Part shown: positions 15,465-22,430 of the stretch, in pieces
How positions within the stretch are numbered: position 1 is the first letter of the stretch
Layout: each line of letters begins with the position of its first letter
Source of the DNA: Chloroflexota bacterium
GTDB taxonomy: Bacteria > Chloroflexota > Dormibacteria > CF-121
Direction of reading: 5' to 3'
Assembly: GCA_005880615.1 (NCBI GenBank)
Contig: VBID01000121.1
Location: 1-39,999 of the forward strand
DNA length: 39,999 nt
Notes under the pieces: generated by a model
Told to the model about the DNA's origin: nothing
What the model saw: only the letters and a program-made list of their open reading frames with translations
The model's database searches: none
Translations under genes and position numbers: made by a program

Positions 15465-15491
15465 AGTCTACTGGCGCGTCATTCCTACAAT
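15465..15491. promoter_or_regulatory. Divergent leaderless promoters (MBL / nfo)
   Basis: Minus strand TAGACT (15470-15465) ends 6 nt before the MBL ATG. Plus strand TACAAT (15486-15491) ends 6 nt before the nfo GTG. The two start codons are only 39 bp apart, so the promoters occupy nearly the whole gap and must be mutually exclusive for RNA polymerase binding. Confidence 0.6.
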
Positions 15492-15497
15492 CGGAAG

Positions 15498-16349
15498 GTG
15501 AGCGCCACGCGCCGGATCGGCATGCATATGCACACGGGGCGCGGGCTGGACAAGGTGGCCGAGACCATCAAGGCGCTGGGCGTCAACACCATCCAGATCT
15601 TCACCGGCAACCCCAGCGCCTGGCGATCGGCGGCGGTCGACCCCAACGCCACCGACCGTTTCAAGCAGGCTCTGGAGGACCTCGAGGTGCGGCCGGCCCT
15701 GGCCCACGCCATGTACCTGATCAACCTGGCCGGCCCGAATCCGTCCTTCTACGCCAAATCGAAGGTGGCGCTGAAGGGCGAGCTGCAGCGGGCCGAGGCC
15801 TATGGCTGCCAGTACGTGGTGACCCACGTGGGCAGCCATATGGGGGAGGGCCACGACGCCGGGATCGGGCGCGTGGTGGCGGCGTTGGATGAAGTCCTGA
15901 GCGCCGTCCCCAACTCCGTGAGCTGCCTGCTAGAGACTTCGGCCGGCGGCGGGGCGTACGTGGGCGCCCGGTTCGAGGACCTGGCCCAGATCCTGGACCG
16001 CCTGCCCCAGCACGCCACCCGTCTGGGCCTGGTCTTCGACACCGCCCATGCCTATGCCTCCGGCTACGACGACAGCGGCGCCGAAGGGATGCAGACGACG
16101 CTCGACGAGCTCACTCGCCTTGTCCCGGCGGCCAGAATCCGCGCCTGCCACTGCAACGACACCGACGTTCCGCTGGGCGGCAAGGCCGACCGGCACACCG
16201 GGATCGGCCAGGGACAGATCGGCCTGGACGGCTTTCGCACCCTGCTCACCTACCCGGCGCTGGCCCATTGCGCTTTCATCCTGGAGACGCCGGGCGAGGA
16301 GATGCTGGAAGGGCTGACCAACCTCACCACCCTGCGTTCGCTGCTCTGA
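15498..16349 (+). CDS. nfo: Endonuclease IV (AP endonuclease)
   Basis: 283 aa TIM-barrel AP endonuclease that cuts 5' to abasic sites in base-excision repair. It shows IGMHMHTGRGLDKV, NTIQIFTGNPSAW, THVGSHMGEG, LLETSAGGG, LGLVFDTAHAYASGYD, CHCNDTDVPLGGKADRHTGIGQG and FILETPGEE, which supply the three-zinc ligand set (H, E, D, H, H, D, E). The GTG start at 15498 is six bases downstream of a TACAAT -10, so it is leaderless. Stop overlaps the next ATG by one base (TGATG), coupling it to the HAD gene. Confident. Confidence 0.96.
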   Translation: MSATRRIGMHMHTGRGLDKVAETIKALGVNTIQIFTGNPSAWRSAAVDPNATDRFKQALEDLEVRPALAHAMYLINLAGPNPSFYAKSKVALKGELQRAEAYGCQYVVTHVGSHMGEGHDAGIGRVVAALDEVLSAVPNSVSCLLETSAGGGAYVGARFEDLAQILDRLPQHATRLGLVFDTAHAYASGYDDSGAEGMQTTLDELTRLVPAARIRACHCNDTDVPLGGKADRHTGIGQGQIGLDGFRTLLTYPALAHCAFILETPGEEMLEGLTNLTTLRSLL

Positions 16350-17107
16350 TGCGCGGCCTCGATGCCGTGCTGTTCGACTACGGCCACACCCTCATCTATT
16401 TCGACGACCGCCAGACGCCGACACTCCGGTCAGCCTTGGTGGAGACGTACCAGCAAATCAATCACCTGCTCACTGCCCGGCTGGCAAAGGAGGTCCCCTC
16501 GGCGCAGGAGCTGCTGGAAGGAGTCTCGACCCAGGTCGACGCCGAGATCACTCGCGACTATGAGGCGGAACGGCTGGAGGAAGTGGAGATCGCCAGCATC
16601 TACGACGCCGCCCTGCGGCGGCTGGGGCTGGAAGTTGACCCCGAGCTGGTCGAACAGGTGATGGAAATGGAACAGGACGCCTGGCTGGCCGGGGTCCACG
16701 TCGGGCCGGACGTGGTCCCCACCCTGGAGCGTCTCCGGGCCGCCGGCCTCAAGCTGGGGCTCGTCTCCAATGCCGCCTACCTACCCCGGCTGATGCGGGC
16801 GCAGATCGACCACTTGCGCCTGGCGGAATACTTCGATAGCCTCACCTGGTCGTCGGCAGTCGGGTGGCGCAAGCCCGAGCGGCGCATCTACCAGCAGGCG
16901 CTGGACACCCTCCAGGTTTCTCCGGAGAGGGCCATTTTCGTGGGCGACCGAGTCCGTGAAGACGTGCGCGGGCCTAAGGCGCTGGGCATGCGGGCCGTCC
17001 TGCTGCGCGAGTGGCGGCGGGAGGAGGATCCGGAGAGGGTGGCCGACTACACGCTGGACCGGCTGGGTCAGCTCGGTCCATTGCTGGACACCCTGGCGTC
17101 AGGATGA
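16349..17107 (+). CDS. HAD-superfamily hydrolase (phosphatase-like)
   Basis: 252 aa. Motif I is LFDYGHTLIYFD, motif II GLVSNAA, motif III K in WRKPERRIYQQAL, motif IV FVGDRVREDVRG. The cap is helical (about residues 20-100), of the C1 type. Motif I reads D-x-G instead of D-x-D: the second (general acid/base) Asp is replaced by Gly, a variation known from FDFGGTL-type members whose activity is poorly defined. Translationally coupled to nfo (TGATG). Downstream there is 27 bp to the XRE gene. Substrate unknown. Confidence 0.88.
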   Translation: MRGLDAVLFDYGHTLIYFDDRQTPTLRSALVETYQQINHLLTARLAKEVPSAQELLEGVSTQVDAEITRDYEAERLEEVEIASIYDAALRRLGLEVDPELVEQVMEMEQDAWLAGVHVGPDVVPTLERLRAAGLKLGLVSNAAYLPRLMRAQIDHLRLAEYFDSLTWSSAVGWRKPERRIYQQALDTLQVSPERAIFVGDRVREDVRGPKALGMRAVLLREWRREEDPERVADYTLDRLGQLGPLLDTLASG

Positions 17108-17119
17108 CGCTGCCCTTCC

Positions 17120-17125
17120 TATAAT
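17120..17125 (+). promoter_or_regulatory. -10 element (TATAAT) of the XRE gene
   Basis: A consensus TATAAT sits in the 27-bp gap, 9 nt before the GTG at 17135. The expected start point leaves a leader of only 2-3 nt. Confidence 0.55.
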
Positions 17126-17134
17126 TAATCCGCG

Positions 17135-17446
17135 GTGGGTCGGGCACGGCAGGAAGACACGCCGGTTGACTTCCGCGAGTACCTCAAGCGCAAGTGTCGT
17201 GAGCAGGGTATCTCGCTGCATCGGTTGGCGGTCCGATGCGACCTCAACCAGATCTACTTCTACCAGGCGGTAAACAAGAACAAAGAAAATCCGCCCCCCT
17301 GGGTGCTGCGGCGGGCGGCCCCCCACCTGGGCGTCTCGTATGTGGAAATCATGATCGCGGCCGGCCACCTCACTGAGCGTGACCTGAAAGACTACGCGGA
17401 GCGGTCCGGCGTCCGCGAGCGAGAACGGGAGAAGGTCGGAGTTTAA
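17135..17446 (+). CDS. XRE-type helix-turn-helix protein
   Basis: 103 aa, GTG start. Helix-turn-helix of the Cro/C1 class about residues 14-70: FREYLKRKCREQGISLHRLA as the first helices, CDLNQIYFYQAVNKNKENPP as the turn/recognition part, then VLRRAAPHLGVSYVEIMIAAGHL, and a charged tail (ERSGVREREREK). Probably a DNA-binding regulator. Its TAA stop codon (17444-17446) is exactly the 3-bp target duplicated by the mobile element at 17447, so the protein was kept intact by the insertion. Confidence 0.82.
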   Translation: MGRARQEDTPVDFREYLKRKCREQGISLHRLAVRCDLNQIYFYQAVNKNKENPPPWVLRRAAPHLGVSYVEIMIAAGHLTERDLKDYAERSGVREREREKVGV

Positions 17447-17465
17447 GGACTCGCGCGGATAGGCG
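17447..17465 (+). repeat. Left terminal inverted repeat
   Basis: GGACTCGCGCGGATAGGCG, beginning directly after the TAA stop/target site of the XRE gene. Matches the reverse complement of 19460-19478 at 16 of 19 positions. Confidence 0.72.
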
Positions 17466-17564
17466 CTGAAGGAGACCATCCACCGGTCGTCGGGGTGGCC
17501 CGGTTTTGATGCCGGGTTGCTGCCCACCAAACCGATCCCTCAAGGACGTGGCCTTGCCGCCGTC

Positions 17565-17637
17565 GGGCCGGTAGGTCAGCGGTTAGAGCAGCGGACTCAT
17601 GATCCGTAGGTCGATGGTGCGAATCCATCCCGGCCCA
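17565..17637 (+). tRNA. tRNA-Met-like (anticodon CAT), atypical T-loop
   Basis: 73 nt cloverleaf: acceptor GGGCCGG/CCGGCCC (7 perfect pairs), D-arm GGTC...GAGC, anticodon stem GCGGA/TCCGT with loop CTCATGA (anticodon CAT at 17598-17600), variable AGGTC, T-stem GATGG/CCATC, discriminator A, no encoded CCA. Oddities: T-loop is TGCGAAT, so the near-universal U55 is G; the D-stem has a G11-G24 mismatch; position 37 is G instead of the A expected for CAU anticodons. CAT could mean elongator Met or, if lysidine-modified, Ile. It sits inside the mobile element, so it may be a travelling or decaying copy. Confidence 0.82.
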
Positions 17638-17647
17638 TGGCTCCGGT

Positions 17648-17653
17648 TACAGT
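17648..17653 (+). promoter_or_regulatory. -10 element (TACAGT) of the hydrolase homologue
   Basis: TACAGT, six bases (GATCCG) before the ATG at 17660, and 10 bp after the end of the tRNA. It gives the passenger gene its own leaderless promoter. Confidence 0.5.
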
Positions 17654-17659
17654 GATCCG

Positions 17660-18502
17660 ATGACCACCGTCAACGCCAATGAGGTCGCCCTGGGCATCGA
17701 GTCCTTCGGTGACGACGACGCACCACTGGTCCTGCTCGCGGGCGGGACGACGATGCTCTCCTGGCCCGACGCGCTCTGCGAGCGCCTCGCCGCCGGCGGG
17801 CGCCGCGTGGTGCGCTACGACCTGCGCGATAGCGGCGAGTCGACGACGGCGGACCCGGAGGCGCCCGCCTACACCCTGCGCGACCTCGCCGCCGACGCGG
17901 CTGCCCTTGCCGACGCGCTCGGCGGCGGGCCCGCGCACCTCGCGGGGATCGGCGTCGGCGGGATGGTCGCCCAGGTGGCCGCGCTCGACCATCCGGGCGC
18001 GTTCTCGGCGCTCACCCTGGCCGGCACCCGCGCGGTCGCGCCCGGCCCGCCCGACGATGACCTCCCCGACCATGACCAGGCGACGATGAGCCGGCTGTTC
18101 GCGCATCCGATGCCCGACTGGACCGACCGCGAGGCGGTGGCGGAGTTCGCCGCCGCCGGCGCGGAGATCCTCGGCGACGACCCCGTCGCCGCGCGCGCGA
18201 TCGCCGCGCGCATCTGGGACCGCACGCCCGGCACCGCACCCCCGGTCCAGATGGCCAACCAGATGGGCATGGTGTTCTCCAAGCTCGACTGCAAACCCCG
18301 CTGGCGCGAGCGCCTGCCCGAGATCGAGGTCCCCACGCTCGTCGTCCACGGCCGCCGCGACCCGTTCTTCCCCGTCGGCAACGGCGAGGCGATCGCGCGC
18401 GAGATCCCCGGGGCGCGGCTGCTCGTCCTCGAGGAGGCCGCCACTTCGATCCCCGATGCGGCGGCCGGCGAGGTCGCCGAGGCGATGCTCGCGCTCGGGT
18501 AG
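17660..18502 (+). CDS. Alpha/beta-hydrolase-fold protein lacking catalytic Ser and His
   Basis: 280 aa with the alpha/beta-hydrolase layout: PLVLLAGGTTMLSWPDALCE (oxyanion-side strand), YDLRDSGESTT, nucleophile-elbow region, cap, and VPTLVVHGRRDPFFPVGNG (acid residue). The elbow that should read GxSxGG is GIGVGG at residues 96-101, so the nucleophile is Gly98, and the usual GMGHxLP near the C-terminus reads EEAATSIP, so the His is gone too. Asp is kept. The rest is well preserved, so it was selected recently or still has a non-hydrolytic role (ligand binding). The sequence is richer in GCG/CGC runs than flanking genes, in keeping with transfer from a high-GC actinobacterial-like source. Passenger of the IS5-type element. 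Confidence 0.85.
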   Translation: MTTVNANEVALGIESFGDDDAPLVLLAGGTTMLSWPDALCERLAAGGRRVVRYDLRDSGESTTADPEAPAYTLRDLAADAAALADALGGGPAHLAGIGVGGMVAQVAALDHPGAFSALTLAGTRAVAPGPPDDDLPDHDQATMSRLFAHPMPDWTDREAVAEFAAAGAEILGDDPVAARAIAARIWDRTPGTAPPVQMANQMGMVFSKLDCKPRWRERLPEIEVPTLVVHGRRDPFFPVGNGEAIAREIPGARLLVLEEAATSIPDAAAGEVAEAMLALG

Positions 18503-18617
18503 AGGACGGCGCGTGCCGCGCGGGTATGGCATCCACGCAGCAGTGGGCGGCGTCGGAGGCTCGACACGGCCGCGCGCCCGCGCCCGCGAAGACGACCCGC
18601 TGGAGGTATCCGACATC

Positions 18618-19459
18618 ATGCGCGCGCTCGAGGCTGAGGTGGTCGATGCCAGCTGGACAGCGGTCGCTTCCCTGCTCCCTCCGCCGGATCGGTCCCATCC
18701 GCTGGGCTGTCACCGACCTCGGGTGCCGGACCGGTTGTGCTTCCGAGGGATCCTCATCCGGCTCGTGACCGGCGCGTCGTGGGTCGACATCGAAGCGATC
18801 CTCGAGCACCGGGTGTCGGACACGACCTTGCGCGCTCGTCGCGACGAGTGGATCGACGCCGGCGTGTGTTCGAGTCCCTCAAAACCGAAGCGCTGGCCGC
18901 GTTCGACCGGATCATCGGCCTCGACCTCGACCACGTGGCGCTGGACGGGTCGCTGCACAAGGCGCCCTACGGCGGCGAGGGAACAGGCCCGAACCCAACG
19001 GATAGAGCCAAGTTGGGCTGGAAGTGGTCCGTCGCGTCGGAGCGTCACGGCATCCCGGTTGGCTGGGCGATCGACGGCGCCAACCGCAACGACGTGCGCA
19101 TGCTCGAACCCACCCTCGATGCGGTCGCCGACGCTGGCCTGCTCGCCGATATCGGCACCCTGCACCTCGACCGGGGCTATGACTCCGGTGCGGTCCGAGA
19201 TCGTCTCCGCGCCGCCGGGATCGACCAGTTCGAGATCCAACTGCGAGGAACCAAGGTCCCCGGCGTGAAGAAGCAACCGCTCCGTCTCGGACTGCGATGG
19301 ATCGTCGAAGCGACCAACACGTGGTGGGCGAACTACGGCCAGCTTCGCCGCAACACCGACCGCCGAGCCTGGCACCGCCACGCCGCGCTCTGCCTCGCCA
19401 CGACGGTCCTCATCGTCGGTCGGCTCATCGACTGGCGCGACCGATGGAGCCCCGCGTGA
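18618..19459 (+). pseudogene. IS5-family DDE transposase split by a frameshift
   Basis: The first part (from the ATG at 18618; VDASWTAVASLLPPP, RPRVPDRLCFRGILIRLVTG, SDTTLRARRDEWIDAGV) and the second part in another frame (FESLKTEALAAFDRI onward to DWRDRWSPA at 19459) make one IS5-type transposase of about 280 aa. The DDE residues are D in VALDGSLH, D in LHLDRGYDS and E in WIVEATN. The frame changes by -1 near 18870, where the sequence reads GGCGTGTGTTCGAG; removing one GT restores a continuous ORF. No classical slippery heptamer is seen there, so mutation is likelier than programmed frameshifting, though the latter occurs in IS elements. Confidence 0.85.
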
Positions 19460-19478
19460 CGCCTATCCGCTCAGGTCC
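19460..19478 (-). repeat. Right terminal inverted repeat
   Basis: CGCCTATCCGCTCAGGTCC, overlapping none of the coding sequence and starting at the transposase stop. Followed by the TAA duplication (19479-19481). Confidence 0.72.
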
Positions 19479-19493
19479 TAAGTCCTACCGCCG

Positions 19494-19534
19494 TCCTCCC
19501 ACCTCCGGGAGGGTGGGTTGGGGGTTTCCACCGT
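19494..19534. repeat. G-rich dispersed repeat, copy 3
   Basis: CCTCCCACCTCCGGGAGGGTGGG followed by TTGGGGGTTT, just outside the right end of the mobile element. It has the same arm-loop-arm-TGGGGGT layout as the other copies. Confidence 0.55.
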
Positions 19535-19553
19535 CAACTGGGGGCCCGTTCCC

Positions 19554-20306
19554 CTAGGCCGTGGTCGCTCCGCCCTTCACGAAGTTGCTGTAGGTGTAGG
19601 TCACGTCCCAGCGGACCTGGGACGTGCTCATGTGCACCTCCATCTGGTACACGTAGTGGTCGCTCACCCCGATCCACACGTTGCACGTAATGCCGGCCGT
19701 GTGCAGCATGGCCTCATCTGACGCGCTCAGCACGTTGGACTTGTCGGCCTTCAACAGCTCCAGGTACTTGCCGTCGTCCACGCTCAAGGTGAAGTGGTGG
19801 ACGGCCGTCCCGGCAAACCCCATATCGCCCAGGTCGTCGGAGCTCCGGAAGGCGCTGGCGAATCCCAGGTTGCTGATGGGGTCCATGCCGGCGGGGATAT
19901 CGCCCCGGCTGGTGGAGGTCACGTCCTGCCACTTGCCCCCGTTTATCTGGATGTAGACGTGTCCGGCTTTGATGCGCTCGTTGATCGGGATGATGATGGG
20001 GCCATCGCTGGTGGCAGCCGGGGGCGGAAAGCTGAACTGCATCTGCAGGTCTTCGTCGTGGGGGTAGGTCAGGGTCCCCGTGCCGGTAATGGTGTAGCTG
20101 GCGCCCGACTGCCCGACCGCGGTGCCCTCGAATTTGAGGTTCACCGTCTTGAGCTGGCTCATGGCCGTGGCGGCGTCGCTGAGCACGGGGCCGGCGTTGA
20201 TGGGGACGTAGGTCTGGTTGCCGGTGGTGAAGGTGTGGAGGAAGTCCGACTTCCAGATCAGCAGGGTAGACGCCGCCACGATGCCGATCACCACGCGACG
20301 GACCAT
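19554..20306 (-). CDS. Secreted/membrane-anchored LppX/LprG-like protein
   Basis: 250 aa with an N-terminal TM or signal segment (MVRRVVIGIVAASTLLIWKS) and a long beta-rich domain: LKTVNLKFEGTAVGQSGASY, GTGTLTYPHDEDLQMQFSF, then HVYIQINGGKWQDVTS and CNVWIGVSDHYVYQMEVHMS. The order of strands and the late 'vWIg..d..vyqmev' motif resemble the LppX/LprAFG/LolA-like fold that carries lipids in the periplasm of mycobacteria and relatives. No lipobox Cys is visible. The fold call is from pattern only. Single gene, oriented towards the mobile element. Confidence 0.6.
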   Translation of the reverse strand: MVRRVVIGIVAASTLLIWKSDFLHTFTTGNQTYVPINAGPVLSDAATAMSQLKTVNLKFEGTAVGQSGASYTITGTGTLTYPHDEDLQMQFSFPPPAATSDGPIIIPINERIKAGHVYIQINGGKWQDVTSTSRGDIPAGMDPISNLGFASAFRSSDDLGDMGFAGTAVHHFTLSVDDGKYLELLKADKSNVLSASDEAMLHTAGITCNVWIGVSDHYVYQMEVHMSTSQVRWDVTYTYSNFVKGGATTA

Positions 20307-20520
20307 CCCAATCGGTAACGTCCCGTCCGTGGGCGAACTTGCGTTGCCCCGAATCGGGCTGAACGCGCGGCTTGGGCCCGCCGAAGGAGGGGATGGGGCT
20401 GTCTGCGAGGACGCGACGGAGGCGAGGGATACGGCGGGCCCCTGCCAGCGGCGGCATCATAACAGCGCGACGGCGCCGCGACACGCCGTTGACGGGATCG
20501 TTACCCGGTCGTCACAGGGC

Positions 20521-20646
20521 TTAGCCCGAATCCACCGAGTCGAACTTGCACATTGGGCGCGGGGCGAGCGAGCGGGGCGTCGCCTCCTGCCGCTCATCTC
20601 GCCGCGCATCCCAATCTGCGTCGTCCGACCGATAGATCCGGGCTTA
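20521..20646. repeat. MITE-like element, copy 1 (abuts dinB promoter)
   Basis: About 126 bp with long imperfect inverted ends: TTAGCCCGAATCCACCGAGTCG at the left, and at the right a stretch whose reverse complement reads TAAGCCCGGATCTATCGGTCGG. Inner parts TTGGGCGCGGGG and (reverse) TTGGGATGCGCGG extend the match. Copy 2 is at 23921-24102. It ends 7 bp before the -10 hexamer of dinB. The remaining 20307-20520 gap holds no gene I can see. Confidence 0.72.
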
Positions 20647-20653
20647 GGAACCG

Positions 20654-20659
20654 TACACT
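20654..20659 (+). promoter_or_regulatory. -10 element (TACACT) of leaderless dinB
   Basis: TACACT then TCCCCC then the ATG at 20666 (6-nt gap). No LexA-type palindrome was seen next to it. Confidence 0.58.
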
Positions 20660-20665
20660 TCCCCC

Positions 20666-21883
20666 ATGGCGCGGGTCGTCATGCACGTCGACCTGGATGC
20701 CTTCTACGCGTCGGTCGAGCAGCTGAAGCATCCGGAGCTGCGGGGCCAGCCCGTCATCGTCGGCGGGCTGGGACTGGCCGGTGAGCGGGGCGTGGTGGCG
20801 GCCGCCTCCTACGAGGCCCGCGCCTTCGGGGTTCGCTCCGCCATGCCGCTGACGCGGGCCCGGCGACTCTGCCCGCAGGGGAACTTCGTCCCCGCCGATT
20901 TCGCGGCCTATCGCCAGGCATCCCGGGAGGTCTTTCGCATCCTCACCGACTACTCACCCACGATCGAGCCGCTGTCCCTGGACGAGGCCTACCTCGATCT
21001 CACCGGCAGCGAGGCGCTGCTCGGACCAATCGCTCAGGTGGCGGCTGGGTTGCAGGCGCGGGTCCGGAGCGAGTGCGGGCTGGATATCAGCGTCGGGGTC
21101 GCCACCGGCAAGGTGGTGGCCAAGGTAGCGTCGGACCTGCGAAAACCCCGCGGCCTGGTGATCGTGCCGGCCGGCCAGGAGGCTGGCTTCCTGGCTCCCC
21201 TCCCGCTCAGCAGACTGCCCGGCTGCGGGCCGGCGACCATCGCCCGGCTGGAGTCGTTCGGGATCCGGACCATCGGCCAATTGGCCGACATGTCCGAGCC
21301 GCTGCTGGGCGAGCTCTTCGGCAAGTACGGCCGGGTGCTGCACGCCCACGCCCGGGGGATCGACCCCACGCTGGTGGAACCCCCTGGGGAGCCCAAGAGC
21401 ATCTCGCGCGAGGTCACCTTCGAGCGCGACCTCCTGGACCAGGGCGAGATCCTGAGCACGGGACGATCCCTGCTGCTGGACGTGGCCGAGAGCCTGCGCG
21501 GGCAGGGCTTGGCCGCTCGGACCGTGACCCTCAAGCTGCGCTATCAACCCTTCGACACGCACTCGCGCCAGGCGACGCTGCCCGTCGCCAGTGACCGCGA
21601 CGATGCGTTGCTGGAGGCCTTCGTGAAGCTGGTGCGCGAGCACCTGGAACCGGGACGGCCGGTGCGCCTAATTGGCGCCGGGGTGGCGAACCTTGAAGCC
21701 CCTGCCATCCAGCTCGACCTGCTCGAGGCCCGCTCCGGCCCGCGGTCGGGACTGGACGCGCAACTGGACAGGCTTCGACAGCGGTTCGGTCCCACGGCTA
21801 TCAGCCGGGGCACCGCCGTCCAGCACCAGCAGAAGGATTTTCGACGCGACGACATCGATGCCGTTTCATCGGGTGATGGCTGA
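20666..21883 (+). CDS. dinB: DNA polymerase IV (Y-family translesion polymerase)
   Basis: 405 aa. The catalytic acidic residues are in [14 protein letters not shown] and [37 protein letters not shown] is the conserved finger region, [21 protein letters not shown] the palm, [23 protein letters not shown] the helix-hairpin-helix thumb, and [14 protein letters not shown] starts the little finger. The length and all motifs are normal. It bypasses damaged bases. Leaderless start. Its 3' end overlaps moaC by 8 bp, an unexpected coupling of a DNA polymerase with cofactor synthesis. A MITE-like repeat lies immediately upstream. Confidence 0.96.
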   Translation: MARVVMHVDLDAFYASVEQLKHPELRGQPVIVGGLGLAGERGVVAAASYEARAFGVRSAMPLTRARRLCPQGNFVPADFAAYRQASREVFRILTDYSPTIEPLSLDEAYLDLTGSEALLGPIAQVAAGLQARVRSECGLDISVGVATGKVVAKVASDLRKPRGLVIVPAGQEAGFLAPLPLSRLPGCGPATIARLESFGIRTIGQLADMSEPLLGELFGKYGRVLHAHARGIDPTLVEPPGEPKSISREVTFERDLLDQGEILSTGRSLLLDVAESLRGQGLAARTVTLKLRYQPFDTHSRQATLPVASDRDDALLEAFVKLVREHLEPGRPVRLIGAGVANLEAPAIQLDLLEARSGPRSGLDAQLDRLRQRFGPTAISRGTAVQHQQKDFRRDDIDAVSSGDG

Positions 21884-22430
21884 GATGGCCCGACTGTCCC
21901 ACCTCGACCGGCACGGGGCGGCCCGGATGGTCGACATTTCGGCCAAGCCGGAGACGGCGCGCGAGGCGACCGCCAGGGGCGCGGTCCGGATGCAGGCGGC
22001 CACCCTGCAGGCCATCAGCGAGGGGACGCTGCCCAAGGGCGATGTCCTGATCGTGGCGCGCATCGCCGGCATCCAGGCGGCCAAGCGGACCAGCGAGCTG
22101 ATCCCGCTGTGCCACCCGCTGCCGCTGACGCTGGTGGAGGTCGACTGCACGCCCGATGCCGCGCTGCCCGGCATTCGGATCGAGAGCCGGGTGCGCTGCA
22201 CGGCCAGGACCGGCGCCGAGATGGAGGCCTTGACCGCGGTGACCGTGACGGCGCTCACCATCTACGACATGGCCAAGAGCGCCGACCGCTGGATGACCAT
22301 CGAGAGTATCCAGTTGGAGGGCAAGCGGGGCGGGAAGAGCGGGAGGGTGACCCGGCCGCCGGGTACCCCTAGGACTTCAGAGAGCGGATCCCGGCGTGGT
22401 ACGCGTCGAGCAGCGGCTGGAACAGCTTGA
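21876..22430 (+). CDS. moaC: Cyclic pyranopterin monophosphate synthase
   Basis: 184 aa enzyme of molybdenum-cofactor synthesis. Starts [20 protein letters not shown], with [48 protein letters not shown] (active-site His) and [17 protein letters not shown], and GGKSG at the expected end. After GGKSG there are about 25 extra basic residues ([18 protein letters not shown]...), because the frame runs 62 bp into the 3' end of the convergent zinc-ribbon gene. The ATG at 21876 is chosen; 21885 is possible. A mog/moaB-type gene lies at 27148-27654. Confidence 0.94.
   Translation: MAEMARLSHLDRHGAARMVDISAKPETAREATARGAVRMQAATLQAISEGTLPKGDVLIVARIAGIQAAKRTSELIPLCHPLPLTLVEVDCTPDAALPGIRIESRVRCTARTGAEMEALTAVTVTALTIYDMAKSADRWMTIESIQLEGKRGGKSGRVTRPPGTPRTSESGSRRGTRRAAAGTA

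Larger units (their letters stand above)
17447..19478 (+). mobile_element. IS5-type element carrying tRNA(CAT) and an alpha/beta-hydrolase homologue
   Basis: The unit is bounded by 19-bp terminal inverted repeats (17447-17465 and 19460-19478, 16 of 19 matching, core GCGGATAGGCG) and flanked on both sides by TAA (17444-17446 and 19479-19481). A TNA 3-bp duplication is typical of some IS5 subgroups. Similarity between the two ends continues inward for about 20 bp (CCATC and GGTCG shared). The transposase at 18618-19459 lies against the right end, as in a normal IS of about 0.9 kb, but the left end is over 1.1 kb upstream of it and encloses a tRNA gene and a protein gene. The left end could also be a remnant of a second, inverted copy. 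Confidence 0.72.

Noticed and set aside
15081-15497. Longer N-terminus of endonuclease IV in the open upstream frame
   Set aside because: That part is antisense to the MBL gene; the family N-terminus and the -10 hexamer place the start at 15498.
18500-18530. Internal left end of the IS just before the transposase (AGGACGGCGCG...)
   Set aside because: Only AGGAC and a general GC-rich resemblance match; the end at 17447 matches the right end at 16 of 19 positions and has a TAA duplication.
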